A stretch of 64,000 nucleotides of DNA from Bryobacter sp. (GCA_022843625.1 JALHNH010000006.1:62001-126000); one strand, 5' to 3'. Numbered from the stretch's first letter, positions 26,511 to 35,266 are shown. The notes: generated from the sequence alone by a model not told the origin. Program-made: numbers and translations.

Positions 26511-27262
26511 AGTACATGCACCTCGTTCTTGAGCTTCTCTACCAACTCAGCCACCGTCTTAACCATCTGCGTTTGCTTCGATTTCTGGGGCAGCGTCACA
26601 CCCACCAACTCATAAGAGGCCACGTGCGACACGCCCAATTCCCCAGGCGTCAGCGACTTCACTTCCTTCGTCTTTGCTTTCTTGATCCCCATCAGCGTCG
26701 CATAACGCAGCTTCTTGATGCCCGATTGAATCGTCAGCACCGCCGGCAGCGGCATCCCTACGTGCTGAAACCATCCATCCTCAAGCTCACGCTTCACCCG
26801 CAACATCCCGCCCTCAATATCCACCTGCATGATGATGGTCGCGTGTGGCAGCCCCAGTAATTCCGCCATCACCACACCAGCCTGGCCCGCGCCCACATCG
26901 TCCGATTGCAAACCGGTCAGCACCAGATCCGGCGCTTCGGTCTTCACAGCCGCAGCCAGCAACTTCGCCGTGGCAAGGGTATCCCAATCAACGATGTCGT
27001 CCACCGCAATATGAATCGCCCGGTCTGCCCCCTTGGCAAGAGCCTCACGAATCGTAGCGCTAGCGCGATCCGGCCCCGCGCAAACGGCCACCACTTCGCC
27101 GCCATGGCTTTCCTTTAGCTGCAATGCTTCTTCAAGCGCATACGCATCCGGCTCATTGATTTCGTATTCGAGGTTTGACTCGTCGATCCACTTGCCCGAG
27201 GCAGCGGCGGTCAAAAGAGAATCGCGAGCAGGAACCTGCTTGATCGCGACAAGAATCTTCAT
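26507..27262 (-). CDS. etfB: Electron transfer flavoprotein subunit beta
   Basis: EtfB is the AMP-binding partner of EtfA. The 251-residue protein has the family start MKILVAIKQVPARD, NEPDAYALEEALQLKE, VLTGLQSDDVGAGQAGVVMA and the recognition-loop-like stretch ELEDGWFQHVGMPLPAVLTI. Its start lies 1 bp downstream of the fabF stop and its end overlaps etfA. The operon acpP-fabF-etfB-etfA therefore joins fatty-acid elongation to an electron-transfer flavoprotein. Confidence 0.97.
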   Translation of the reverse strand: MKILVAIKQVPARDSLLTAAASGKWIDESNLEYEINEPDAYALEEALQLKESHGGEVVAVCAGPDRASATIREALAKGADRAIHIAVDDIVDWDTLATAKLLAAAVKTEAPDLVLTGLQSDDVGAGQAGVVMAELLGLPHATIIMQVDIEGGMLRVKRELEDGWFQHVGMPLPAVLTIQSGIKKLRYATLMGIKKAKTKEVKSLTPGELGVSHVASYELVGVTLPQKSKQTQMVKTVAELVEKLKNEVHVL

Positions 27263-27263
27263 A

Positions 27264-28505
27264 CTATCCAGCGTAGCGCTTGAAGATCAGGCACCCGTTG
27301 GTGCCGCCAAATCCGAATGAATTCGATAGCACCGTATCGAGCTTCATCGGCCGTGCTGCATTGGGGATGTAATCGAGATCACAACCCTCATCCGGGTTCT
27401 CAAGGTTCATGGTTCCCGGCGCAATCTGATCGCGAATCGCCAGTACACAGATTCCCGCTTCCAACGCTCCCGTCGCACCCAGCAGGTGCCCCGTCTGAGC
27501 TTTGGTCGAAGATACTGGAATCTGATAGGCGCGCTCGCCCATCGCCGCCTTGAAAGCTCTGGTCTCGATGACATCGCCAGCAGGGGTCGAGGTCGCATGA
27601 GCATTGATGTAATCGATGCGCTCAGGGCCAATCCCTGCATCCTTCATCGCATTCAACATCACCCGCCGCGCACCATCGCCATCTTCACTTGGCGACGCCA
27701 TATGATAGGCATCCCCGGACATCCCGTAGCCAATCACCTCAGCCAGAATCGTCGCGCCGTGCGCCTTGGCAAACTCAAGCTCTTCGAGAATCAAAATTCC
27801 CGCGCCTTCGCCCACAACAAAGCCATCCCGATCACGATCCCAAGGACGCGATGCACGTTCCGGGTCGTCGTTACGGTTAGAGAGTGCGCGCATAGCGGAG
27901 AAGCCAGCCACGCTGAGCGGCGTACAAGCCGCCTCGGCTCCACCGGCAATCATTGCATCCGCATAACCGTGCTGGATCAGACGATAGGAATCACCCACTC
28001 CATGCGCACCTGAGGTACAGGCCGTGGCAACAGCCGAATTCGGCCCCTTCGCCCCAGTGCGGATCGAAACCTGGCCAGCGGCCAGATTCACGATCGATGC
28101 AGGAATAAAGAAAGGTGAGACTTTGCTCGGCCCGCCAGCCAGCAGCTTCTCGTGCTCGCGTTCGATCACTTCAAAGCCACCGATCCCGCTGCCGATGTAG
28201 ACACCGATTCTCTCAGCATTGTCGGGAGTGATCTTGAGGCCGCTCATTGCCAGCGCGTTGTCGGTTGCGGCAATCGCGAAATGCATAAAGCGCCCCATCT
28301 TCTTCACTTCTTTTTTGTCGATGAAGGCTGTGGGGTCGAAATTCTTCACTTCGCCGGCAATCTTCGAGGGGTGATTGACAGGGTCAAAGAGGGTAATCCG
28401 GGCAATGCCGTTCTTGCCCTCTTTGATGGCCTTCCAAACCGCTTCGGTCTCGTTGCCAACAGAGCAGATCAACCCAATACCAGTAACTACAACACGTCGT
28501 GGCAA
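27264..28505 (-). CDS. fabF: 3-oxoacyl-ACP synthase II (KAS II)
   Basis: FabF condenses malonyl-ACP with acyl-ACP to lengthen fatty acids. The 413-residue protein has the nucleophile C163 in VATACTSGAHGVG, a histidine in INAHATSTPAGD, and the second histidine in TGHLLGATGALEA. The end NSFGFGGTNGCLIF is also canonical. It follows acpP by 14 bp and is followed by etfB after 1 bp. This pairing with acpP marks it as the housekeeping enzyme, unlike the ketosynthase at 38.1-39.3 kb. Confidence 0.97.
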   Translation of the reverse strand: MPRRVVVTGIGLICSVGNETEAVWKAIKEGKNGIARITLFDPVNHPSKIAGEVKNFDPTAFIDKKEVKKMGRFMHFAIAATDNALAMSGLKITPDNAERIGVYIGSGIGGFEVIEREHEKLLAGGPSKVSPFFIPASIVNLAAGQVSIRTGAKGPNSAVATACTSGAHGVGDSYRLIQHGYADAMIAGGAEAACTPLSVAGFSAMRALSNRNDDPERASRPWDRDRDGFVVGEGAGILILEELEFAKAHGATILAEVIGYGMSGDAYHMASPSEDGDGARRVMLNAMKDAGIGPERIDYINAHATSTPAGDVIETRAFKAAMGERAYQIPVSSTKAQTGHLLGATGALEAGICVLAIRDQIAPGTMNLENPDEGCDLDYIPNAARPMKLDTVLSNSFGFGGTNGCLIFKRYAG

Positions 28506-28519
28506 GGGGAAGGCCTCTT

Positions 28520-28756
28520 TTACTTTTTCTTTTTGGTTTCGATGTACTCGATGGCGGCCTTAACCGTCGTGAGCTTTTCAGCGTCTTCATCTGGCACGTC
28601 GATGCCGAAGGCTTCTTCAAATGCCATGACTAATTCCACGATGTCGAGGGAGTCCGCACCGAGGTCGTCTACGAAACTTGCTGTTTCGTCTACCTGAGCC
28701 TCGTCCACACCGAGTTGCTCGACAATGATCTGTTTAACTTTTTCTCTTACGTCCAT
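28520..28756 (-). CDS. acpP: Acyl carrier protein
   Basis: This is a 78-residue acidic carrier protein. The phosphopantetheine attachment serine is S36 in [17 protein letters not shown]. The start [18 protein letters not shown] is the family norm; the ATG at 28756 is chosen over a longer frame reaching 28993, which would run into the divergent gene. The protein ends in a lysine run (ETKKKK). It is first in the acpP-fabF-etfB-etfA unit. Only 39 bp separate it from the divergent C45 hydrolase gene, so the operon promoter is very close to or inside that gene. Confidence 0.97.
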   Translation of the reverse strand: MDVREKVKQIIVEQLGVDEAQVDETASFVDDLGADSLDIVELVMAFEEAFGIDVPDEDAEKLTTVKAAIEYIETKKKK

Positions 28757-28795
28757 TGGATTCGATTCCGATTCTAGCAGAGCTATGCTGGGGGA

Positions 28796-30169
28796 ATGAA
28801 AGCAATTCGAGCGATTCTTGTACTGGCTATTTCCGCCGTACTCCTCCCTGCTGCCCCCGCACGCAGTGAAAAGAAGGGCTGGATTCAGGTCCAACTCACC
28901 GGTACCCCGCGTGAAATGGGCCGCCAACACGGTCGAATTCTCTCTGCCGAGATCGCCGATGGCCTCAAAGCGATCCAAACCATCATCGTCCACGACACCA
29001 AGCGAGATTGGAACTTTTACCGCGACGCCGGCAAAAATATTCTCTGGCCCAAGGTCGAAACCCAGTACCGCGAAGAACTCGAAGGCATCGCCGAAGGCCT
29101 AAAAGAAAAAGGCTCAAAGCTCGACCTCTGGGACGTAGTCGCCCTCAACGGCTGGATGGAACTCGCCTGGTATTACGTCCCGGCCTACAACAAAAAGCAC
29201 GGCGTCCCCAACCCGCCCGCCGCCGTCGCCCCCGAGCACTGCTCCGCTTTCATCGCCACCGGCAAGTACACAAAGAACGGCAAGATCGTCATCGCCCACA
29301 ACGCCTGGGTCGACTACGCCATCGGCGAACGCTGGAATATCATCTTCGACATCCAGCCCAAAGACGGCATGCACATGATCATGGACGGCTACCCCGGCCT
29401 CATCCACTCCGGTGACGACTTCGGCATCAATACCTCCGGCATCGTCATCAGCGAAACCACGATCAGCGGCTTTCAGGGCTTCGACGAAAAAGGCATCCCC
29501 GAATTCGTCCGCGCCCGCAAAGCTCTGCAGTACGGCAAATCGATCGACGAAGTAGCGGCCATTTTCAAAGACGGCAACAACGGCGGCTACGCCAACACCT
29601 GGCTGATCGGCGACAACAAAACCAACGAGATCGCCCGTCTTGAACTGGGCCTCAAAAACGTAACCCTCGAGAGAACCCGCGACGGCTACTACGCCGGCTC
29701 CAACTTCCCCAACAACCCCAAGCTCCTCGCCGAAGAGACAGTCGACTTCAACCCCAACGATCTCTCCAATTCCGCCATGGCCCGCAAGGTCCGTTGGGAA
29801 GCAATCCTCGAGGAGAACAAAGGCACAATCGACATCAAGCTAGCCCAGCGCTTCATGGCCGACGGCAAAGATTCTTTCGACAAGAAAGACGCCCCCAGCG
29901 AGAGAAGCCTCTGCGGCCGCATCGACCTCTCAGCAAGAGGCAGCGCCGGCTGGCAGCCCCCCTTCGGCCCCGCAGGAGCCGTGCAGAACAAGGCAGCCGA
30001 TGCAAGCATGATCGACAGAATGGCCCTCTCCGCAGCCTACGGCCCCCAGTGCGGCCCAGACTTCAAAGCCGCCGATTTCCTCAAGGCCCACCCCGAATTC
30101 AACTATCAGAAAGATGTACTAAAAGATATGCCCAGTCAGCCCTGGGCCGAATTCAAATCGATTCGATAA
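28796..30169 (+). CDS. Exported C45-family autoproteolytic acyltransferase/hydrolase
   Basis: This is a 457-residue N-terminal-nucleophile hydrolase of the C45 (acyl-CoA:6-aminopenicillanate acyltransferase / phospholipase-B-like) superfamily. The signal peptide is [23 protein letters not shown] helical propiece ([20 protein letters not shown]) precedes the expected self-cleavage site at [10 protein letters not shown], where C149 would become the N-terminal nucleophile. Conserved downstream pieces are [30 protein letters not shown] and [19 protein letters not shown]. It probably hydrolyses an amide or ester in the periplasm; the substrate is unknown. A strong GGGGGA ribosome site lies just before the ATG. 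Confidence 0.88.
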   Translation: MKAIRAILVLAISAVLLPAAPARSEKKGWIQVQLTGTPREMGRQHGRILSAEIADGLKAIQTIIVHDTKRDWNFYRDAGKNILWPKVETQYREELEGIAEGLKEKGSKLDLWDVVALNGWMELAWYYVPAYNKKHGVPNPPAAVAPEHCSAFIATGKYTKNGKIVIAHNAWVDYAIGERWNIIFDIQPKDGMHMIMDGYPGLIHSGDDFGINTSGIVISETTISGFQGFDEKGIPEFVRARKALQYGKSIDEVAAIFKDGNNGGYANTWLIGDNKTNEIARLELGLKNVTLERTRDGYYAGSNFPNNPKLLAEETVDFNPNDLSNSAMARKVRWEAILEENKGTIDIKLAQRFMADGKDSFDKKDAPSERSLCGRIDLSARGSAGWQPPFGPAGAVQNKAADASMIDRMALSAAYGPQCGPDFKAADFLKAHPEFNYQKDVLKDMPSQPWAEFKSIR

Positions 30170-30234
30170 TTATTTTTGAGAAGCAGTAACGAAGCCGCCC
30201 CGAACATCGACTTCCTTACATATCCCCGTTACGA

Positions 30235-30280
30235 AGGCGGATGCCTTGAAACTCCACCCCGGGTTTCTTGACATCCGCCT
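30235..30280. promoter_or_regulatory. 9-bp inverted repeat upstream of the Gly-Gly protein/DUF4132 pair
   Basis: AGGCGGATG (30235-30243) and CATCCGCCT (30272-30280) are perfect inverted repeats 28 nt apart. A consensus -35 hexamer TTGACA (30268-30273) abuts and overlaps the right arm; no good -10 follows at 17 nt (TGACGC). This could be an operator or a long-loop terminator for the C45 gene, but the run after it (CATTTTC) is too short for a strong intrinsic terminator. Confidence 0.35.
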
Positions 30281-30317
30281 ACTCATTTTCTGACGCCATT
30301 CTGCCGATCCTTCCCCC

Positions 30318-30692
30318 ATGCCTGTGTTGATCGAGATCCAGGATCCGTCCTCGCCTCTCGCAAAAATCCTGGTACCGCAAGACGCACCCACCCTCCGCGA
30401 CCTCCTCCGCGCCCGTATCCACCACGAAGTCGCAACCCACAATCAGCACCTCCCGGAAGTCTTCACCGGCCTCGTCCAACCCGAAGAATCAGAACAAATC
30501 CTCAACGGCTTCCGCCTCACACACAAACGCCCCCTCGACGCAGACCGCCAGTTCACCCAAGCCTGCGACGCCTTCGCCCGCAACGGCTTCCTCGTCCTCG
30601 CCGGAGAACGTCAGATTACCGATCTCGACGCGCCCCTCACTCCCGGCGAACCCATCCAATTCCTCAAACTCACGCCACTCATCGGAGGCTAG
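30318..30692 (+). CDS. Small beta-grasp (MoaD/ThiS/ubiquitin-like) protein ending in Gly-Gly
   Basis: This is a 124-residue cytosolic protein. I read it as a ubiquitin-like beta-grasp protein for three reasons. The N-terminal part APTLRDLLRARI matches the first-helix pattern of MoaD/ThiS. The C-terminal part GFLVLAGERQITDLDAPL then TPGEPIQFLKLTPLIGG matches the last strands. The protein ends exactly in Gly123-Gly124, as needed for adenylation and thiocarboxylate or conjugate formation. It is longer than MoaD (about 80 residues), with a 30-residue insertion. The stop is 2 bp before the DUF4132 start, so the two are coupled. No E1/MoeB-like or JAB protease gene is in the window. No Shine-Dalgarno is seen. 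Confidence 0.6.
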   Translation: MPVLIEIQDPSSPLAKILVPQDAPTLRDLLRARIHHEVATHNQHLPEVFTGLVQPEESEQILNGFRLTHKRPLDADRQFTQACDAFARNGFLVLAGERQITDLDAPLTPGEPIQFLKLTPLIGG

Positions 30693-30694
30693 CC

Positions 30695-32854
30695 ATGAAC
30701 CCGGTCATCGAAGAATTCCGCACTCTCCTCGCCGCCCAACCCTTCACCAACAACGAACGGGCCGCACTCAAGGTCATCGAAGAACCCCTCAAGCGCATCG
30801 AAAAACTCCCCCCGCCCGAGCGCATCCACTTCGTACTCGACGCCCTCGAAGCCATCCCAAACTCAGACTCATTCGCCCTTCAGTTCGCCATCAAAGGTGC
30901 CACCGCAAAGCTCCTCCGCGGCAAGCTCTCCCTCGACGAAGACATCTCTGTGCGACTGATCGAAAAGGTCTCCGTCCCGCGCCAGGTCTTCCCACTCAAA
31001 GCCCTCCTCACCGCCCTGGAAGCATCTCCCATCACCCCGCCCATCCAGCAGGCCCTTCTCAATCTCCGCCCCATGATCGACGAGTGGCTCGGCAGCACCG
31101 AGATGAACGACCTCCACCAGCGCATCGACCAACTCGTCTCCGGCAAACCAGAACCAACCGAAACCCCGCTAGTCCCCGGCGGCCCCTGGTCAAACCTCGT
31201 CTTCGCCAGCCCATCCTTCGGCCCAGACTGGCACCCCCTCTTCCGCCACTTCCTCACCCTCACCCAAAGCAGCGCCCCGCGCAAGTGGCAAACAGAAGCC
31301 GCCACGCTCATCCAGAGTCTCGGTAAAGCCCGCTTCGACGCAAGCGCCCTAGAGTGGCTCGCCCTCGGCCCCACTCCCGGCCAACCGGGGATTCAGGTCA
31401 ACGATGCCGACGCAGACTTCCAGAAAGGCCTCGTCTGGGCCATCGGCGCCTCCGGCGACGCCACCCTCTGCCCCGCCATCGCAGACTTCGCCCTGGCCTG
31501 CTTCCGCAAGATTCCGCAAATCGGTGCCGTCTCACAAAAGGCCGGCAACGCCTGCGTCAACGCACTCGCCATCATGCCCGGCCTCGACGCCGTAGCCCAG
31601 CTCAGCCGCCTCCTCGCCAAGGTCAAATACGACGTTGCCCTCCGCCTCATCGAGAAGGCCCTCACAGACGCCGCCACCCAAAACAACGTCTCCCGCGAAG
31701 ACCTCGAAGCCATGTCCGTACCCTCTGGCGAGGACCTCAGCCCCAAAGACCTAAAGGCCCTCCTCGCCGCCCAGCGAGCCAGACTCGAGCGCCTCCTCAG
31801 CTCCCCCAACACCACAGCCTTCAACCAATGGCACGAGTGGTACATCGATCACCCCCTCACCAGCCAATTCGCACATAACCTCATCTGGCAATTTGACAAT
31901 CAAACCGCCATCTGGAACAACGGCCAGCTCATCGATTGGGCCAACCAACCCGTCGCAACCACAGAAGCCACAAGAGTCAAACTCTGGCACCCAATCGAGG
32001 CCGACATCCAGACGATCTTAAGCTGGCGAGCCTGGCTCGAAGACCACAACATCGTCCAGCCCTTCAAGCAAGCCCACCGCGAAGTCTACCTTCTAACAGA
32101 CGCCGAACGCGCCACTAACCCAATCTCCAACCGCTTCTCAGGCCACTTCGTCCGCCAGCACCAATTCGCCGCCCTCTGCCGGGAACGAGGCTGGAACTTC
32201 AATCTCATGGGCAAATGGGATTCCCACAATAACCCCACACTCAAAGTCCCGGCCTACAATCTCGAGGCCCATCTCGAAGTCGACTTCCCACCCAACGAAG
32301 ACGAAACCTCGGCCCATGCGATCTACCTGCTGGTCGGCACCGGCAGCCTCAGCTTCCGCAACAAAGAAGGCCAACCCCAGCCTCTCGACACAATCCCTCC
32401 GCGCATCTTCACAGAAGTCCTGCGCGACGTCGATCTCTTCATCGGCGTCACCAGCATTGCCAGCGACCCCACCTGGCCCAACCAGAACAACACCCACCTC
32501 GACTACTGGCACCGCACCGCCTTCGGAGACCTCTCCACAGCCGCAGAAAACCGCAAAACCATCCTCGCGAAGCTACTCCCCAAGCTGGCCATCTCCAGCC
32601 AATGCCGCATCGAAGGCCACTTCTTGCATGTAAAAGGCAAGCTGCACGAATACCGAATCCACCTCGGCAGCGGCAACAGCATGATCCACGATACAGATCG
32701 CTACCTCTGCATCGTCCAGGGCCCCGGCGACAAAGCCGCAAAGCTCCCGCTCCCCTTCGAAGGCGACACTGTCCTCTCGCTCATCCTGAGCAAAGCAATG
32801 CTGCTCGTCACCGACGACAAGATCAAAGACGAGTCCATCCGCAGCCAGCTCTAG
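30695..32854 (+). CDS. DUF4132 domain protein
   Basis: This is a 719-residue soluble protein. The N-terminal 370 residues look like alpha-helical repeats (SPITPPIQQALLNLRPMIDE, VWAIGASGDATLCPAIADFA, ACVNALAIMPGLDAVAQLSR). The C-terminal half matches DUF4132: NQWHEWYIDHPLTSQFAHNL, IWQFDN, LWHP, HREVYLLTDAERATNPISNR, RQHQFAALCRERGW and IRSQL at the end. DUF4132 occurs in MolR/WGR-type proteins of uncertain function. Here it lacks a WGR domain and is paired instead with a Gly-Gly-ending small protein 2 bp upstream. It could be the target, carrier or activating partner of that protein; that is inference. Confidence 0.75.
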   Translation: MNPVIEEFRTLLAAQPFTNNERAALKVIEEPLKRIEKLPPPERIHFVLDALEAIPNSDSFALQFAIKGATAKLLRGKLSLDEDISVRLIEKVSVPRQVFPLKALLTALEASPITPPIQQALLNLRPMIDEWLGSTEMNDLHQRIDQLVSGKPEPTETPLVPGGPWSNLVFASPSFGPDWHPLFRHFLTLTQSSAPRKWQTEAATLIQSLGKARFDASALEWLALGPTPGQPGIQVNDADADFQKGLVWAIGASGDATLCPAIADFALACFRKIPQIGAVSQKAGNACVNALAIMPGLDAVAQLSRLLAKVKYDVALRLIEKALTDAATQNNVSREDLEAMSVPSGEDLSPKDLKALLAAQRARLERLLSSPNTTAFNQWHEWYIDHPLTSQFAHNLIWQFDNQTAIWNNGQLIDWANQPVATTEATRVKLWHPIEADIQTILSWRAWLEDHNIVQPFKQAHREVYLLTDAERATNPISNRFSGHFVRQHQFAALCRERGWNFNLMGKWDSHNNPTLKVPAYNLEAHLEVDFPPNEDETSAHAIYLLVGTGSLSFRNKEGQPQPLDTIPPRIFTEVLRDVDLFIGVTSIASDPTWPNQNNTHLDYWHRTAFGDLSTAAENRKTILAKLLPKLAISSQCRIEGHFLHVKGKLHEYRIHLGSGNSMIHDTDRYLCIVQGPGDKAAKLPLPFEGDTVLSLILSKAMLLVTDDKIKDESIRSQL

Positions 32855-32883
32855 GGCAAACTGAAATAAGACAAAGCAGAGAC

Positions 32884-33132
32884 ATGGAATACATCGCATA
32901 CCTGCACAAAGAATCCGACTCTGACTTTGGAGTCAGCTTCCCGGATTTCCAAGGTTGTATCACAGCTGGCAAGACCCTCGAAGAGGCTCGCACCATGGCG
33001 CAAGAAGCCCTTCGATTTCATATCAAAGGCATGCACGAGGATGGACACACAATTCCGGCACCCTCGAGCCTCGATCAACTTGCTGGAAACATCCAAATGA
33101 AGGATGCCGCTATCCTGCGCATTCCCGCCTAG
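32884..33132 (+). CDS. Orphan HicB-like antitoxin domain protein
   Basis: This is an 82-residue protein with the HicB partial-RNase-H fold: YIAYLHKESDSDFGVSFPDF, GCITAGKTLEEARTMAQEAL and RFHIKGMHEDGHTIPAPSS. It ends at AAILRIPA, where full-length HicB proteins continue into a DNA-binding ribbon-helix-helix or HTH domain, so the regulatory tail is missing. No hicA gene lies on either side (29 bp upstream is the DUF4132 stop; downstream is the convergent cytochrome gene). The ATG at 32884 gives the canonical start. Its TAG stop and that of the convergent gene lie in the same CTAG. Confidence 0.8.
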   Translation: MEYIAYLHKESDSDFGVSFPDFQGCITAGKTLEEARTMAQEALRFHIKGMHEDGHTIPAPSSLDQLAGNIQMKDAAILRIPA

Positions 33133-34733
33133 GGCAGCGCCATCAAATAAGCCGTAATCGCTTCTTCATCCGCAGCACTAAATTTGTAAGAAGGCATCGT
33201 CGAATCCGCATCGTACTTCGTCGGATCCTTAAAGTGATCCTTCACCCAATCCGCCTTCCGGCGCTTGGCCAACCCGTTCAGCGGTGGCCCGTTATTCATT
33301 CCCGCTCCATTCACCTGATGGCAAACGCCGCACTGATTCTTCTGATACACCAGCGCGCCCTGCCAGGCAAAGGTAGGCACCTCGCTCATCTTCACCGCAT
33401 TCTGAGGCGTCAACTTAATCAGAAACGAAGCCAGCGCATTCATCTCATTCGCCTTCAGCGACATCATCGCAATCGGCACTCCCGGCTTCTTGAAATGCGC
33501 CACCATCCAGGCCACATCATGAGACACACCACCCGTACCCATATTGGGCCCGGGCTTGCCTTCATCCGCTAAACCCAGCGTATGGCAATTCCCACACTTC
33601 TCTTTCTGGAAATATCCAACGCCAGCCATCTCAATTGGCGTCAACTCCACCCAATCCATCGGGCCCATCGCCTCAGCGAGTGCCGCCTCTTTGGGCGTCT
33701 CAACAATAGCCGCTGCCGTCAAGCCACCCCAACCAACTGCACACAGAAGCACAACCGCAAACGCCGTTGTACGCTTCGTAACCTTCAGCATCGGCGCACG
33801 GTCCAGAAACGGCACAGCCAACAATCCACCAACAGCCAAGCCGGGCAACACAACAGTGGCAAACAACTCCAGCGGCCCCTCGCAATACTTCAGCAACTGA
33901 AACAGAAACTGAAAGTACCACTCCGGCCTCGGAATAAACGTAGTATCGGTCGGGTCAGCCAACCTACCCAGCGGCGCCTTCGCCACAATCGCCAGCGTAA
34001 ACAAAGTCGCAAACACAGCAAAGATCGCAAAAGTATCCTTGAACACCTGCTTCGGATAAAACTTCTGCTTCGGCAGCAACTCATCGACCGGCACCGGTGC
34101 CACACCATGCCGTCTCACCAGATAAACGTGAAACACAATCAACAGGAAAGTAACCGCTGGCAGAATTAACACATGCGCCGCATAAAATCGCGCAAAAGTA
34201 ACCACACCCACACCATCCTCGGCACCCATCAGCCGCAACACATAAGGCCCCATCACAGGCACCCCGGCCGCAATCTGCGTAGTCACAACCGTTCCCCAAT
34301 AAGCCCGGTTATCCCAGGGCAACAAATACCCGGTCAATGCAAAGGCAAGCGTAAACAGCAACAGCACCACACCGGCCAGCCACGTCGCCTCGCGAGGCTT
34401 CTTGTAAGCCCCCCAGATAAACACCTGAATCATGTGCAATACAACCACGATCACCATCGCCGAAGCACCCCAGTGATGCAATCCGCGAATCAGCGCGCCC
34501 CCGCTCAGCTCCGTCATGATGTAGCGCAGGCTGCTATGCGCTTCCCCCGGCGTCGGCCCATAATTCAACCCCAGCATGATCCCGGTAAAGGCCTGCACCA
34601 GAAACAGAAACATTGCCACAGACCCAAACACCTGTTGCCAGCCTGAGCTCGCCGGAATCTCTTCATTCATGAAGTGTTCAACGGTCGAAATCAGCCCGGT
34701 GCGATCTTCAATCCAGTCAATGAGAGCGCGCAT
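33129..34733 (-). CDS. Cytochrome b fused to two cytochrome c domains (bc complex)
   Basis: This is a 534-residue inner-membrane quinol oxidation subunit. Residues 1-370 are a fused cytochrome b/subunit IV-like membrane part. They contain heme-ligand histidines (GLHHWGASAMVIVVVLHMIQ and FYAAHVLILPAVTFLLIVFH), the Qo-site PEWY in FIPRPEWYFQFLFQ, and several helices. The C-terminal 160 residues hold two class-I cytochrome c domains with CGNCH and CGVCH and distal methionines in the AMMSLKANEM and STMPSYKFSA stretches. The fusion puts the electron acceptors of the bc complex on the same chain. The Rieske gene is 2 bp upstream. No terminal oxidase is in the window. Confidence 0.93.
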   Translation of the reverse strand: MRALIDWIEDRTGLISTVEHFMNEEIPASSGWQQVFGSVAMFLFLVQAFTGIMLGLNYGPTPGEAHSSLRYIMTELSGGALIRGLHHWGASAMVIVVVLHMIQVFIWGAYKKPREATWLAGVVLLLFTLAFALTGYLLPWDNRAYWGTVVTTQIAAGVPVMGPYVLRLMGAEDGVGVVTFARFYAAHVLILPAVTFLLIVFHVYLVRRHGVAPVPVDELLPKQKFYPKQVFKDTFAIFAVFATLFTLAIVAKAPLGRLADPTDTTFIPRPEWYFQFLFQLLKYCEGPLELFATVVLPGLAVGGLLAVPFLDRAPMLKVTKRTTAFAVVLLCAVGWGGLTAAAIVETPKEAALAEAMGPMDWVELTPIEMAGVGYFQKEKCGNCHTLGLADEGKPGPNMGTGGVSHDVAWMVAHFKKPGVPIAMMSLKANEMNALASFLIKLTPQNAVKMSEVPTFAWQGALVYQKNQCGVCHQVNGAGMNNGPPLNGLAKRRKADWVKDHFKDPTKYDADSTMPSYKFSAADEEAITAYLMALP

Positions 34734-34735
34734 AC

Positions 34736-35248
34736 TTAAGCCTTCTTCTGCCCTTCCGTCGGCTTCGCACTCTCAATCGTGCCAATCAGCAACCGCGTCC
34801 CCTGCACCTTCACCGGATAACGATCCAGATCCCGCGGTGCCGGCCCGCCCAATACCTTCCCCTCAATCGAAAAATTCGTTGAATGGCACGGGCAGACAAA
34901 TTCGTTCTTGCTTTCTTCATAGCGATACGCACAGCCAAGATGCGTGCACTGCGGCGTGTAGGCGACCACGTCCGTGTCAGACAGCTTCACCACCCAGGCC
35001 GTCGACTTCTCGGTCAGCAACTTCCAGCCATCTTTCCGCACCCGCTGAAACGATACTTCTTCCGGCACCCGCGTTTTCATCGCTCCCAGATCTGCCGCAT
35101 CCACAAAGCCTCCCGGGGCCACAGAATTTGCTCCCCGAAGCAAATACATCAGCGCCGGAATTCCCATCCCACCAGCAATCAACAATCCCAAGAACTGTGT
35201 ACCACGCTCAAAAAAGCTCCGCCTTGCCATCTCATTGGAAGCATCCAT
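34736..35248 (-). CDS. Rieske iron-sulfur protein of the bc complex
   Basis: This is a 170-residue Rieske [2Fe-2S] subunit that takes the first electron from quinol. The cluster ligands are C101-T-H103 and C119-P-C121-H122, with the disulfide pair C106 and C121 in the usual loops (CTHLGC, CPCHS). The N-terminus MARRSFFERGTQFLGLLIAG has a twin arginine followed by one membrane anchor helix, as in Tat-inserted Rieske proteins. A TATAAT-like hexamer on the minus strand at 35263-35258 would place transcription start only a few bases from the ATG. It precedes the cytochrome b/c gene by 2 bp. Confidence 0.95.
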   Translation of the reverse strand: MDASNEMARRSFFERGTQFLGLLIAGGMGIPALMYLLRGANSVAPGGFVDAADLGAMKTRVPEEVSFQRVRKDGWKLLTEKSTAWVVKLSDTDVVAYTPQCTHLGCAYRYEESKNEFVCPCHSTNFSIEGKVLGGPAPRDLDRYPVKVQGTRLLIGTIESAKPTEGQKKA

Positions 35249-35266
35249 AATGGCTTGATTATATTA

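Noticed and set aside
28796..28993. Longer acpP frame reaching into the divergent gene
   Set aside because: The extension has no ACP similarity and runs antisense to the C45 hydrolase signal peptide region; the ATG at 28756 gives the exact family length.
32855..32883. A possible hicA toxin upstream of the HicB gene
   Set aside because: Only 29 bp separate the DUF4132 stop and the HicB start, and the downstream side is occupied by the convergent cytochrome gene.
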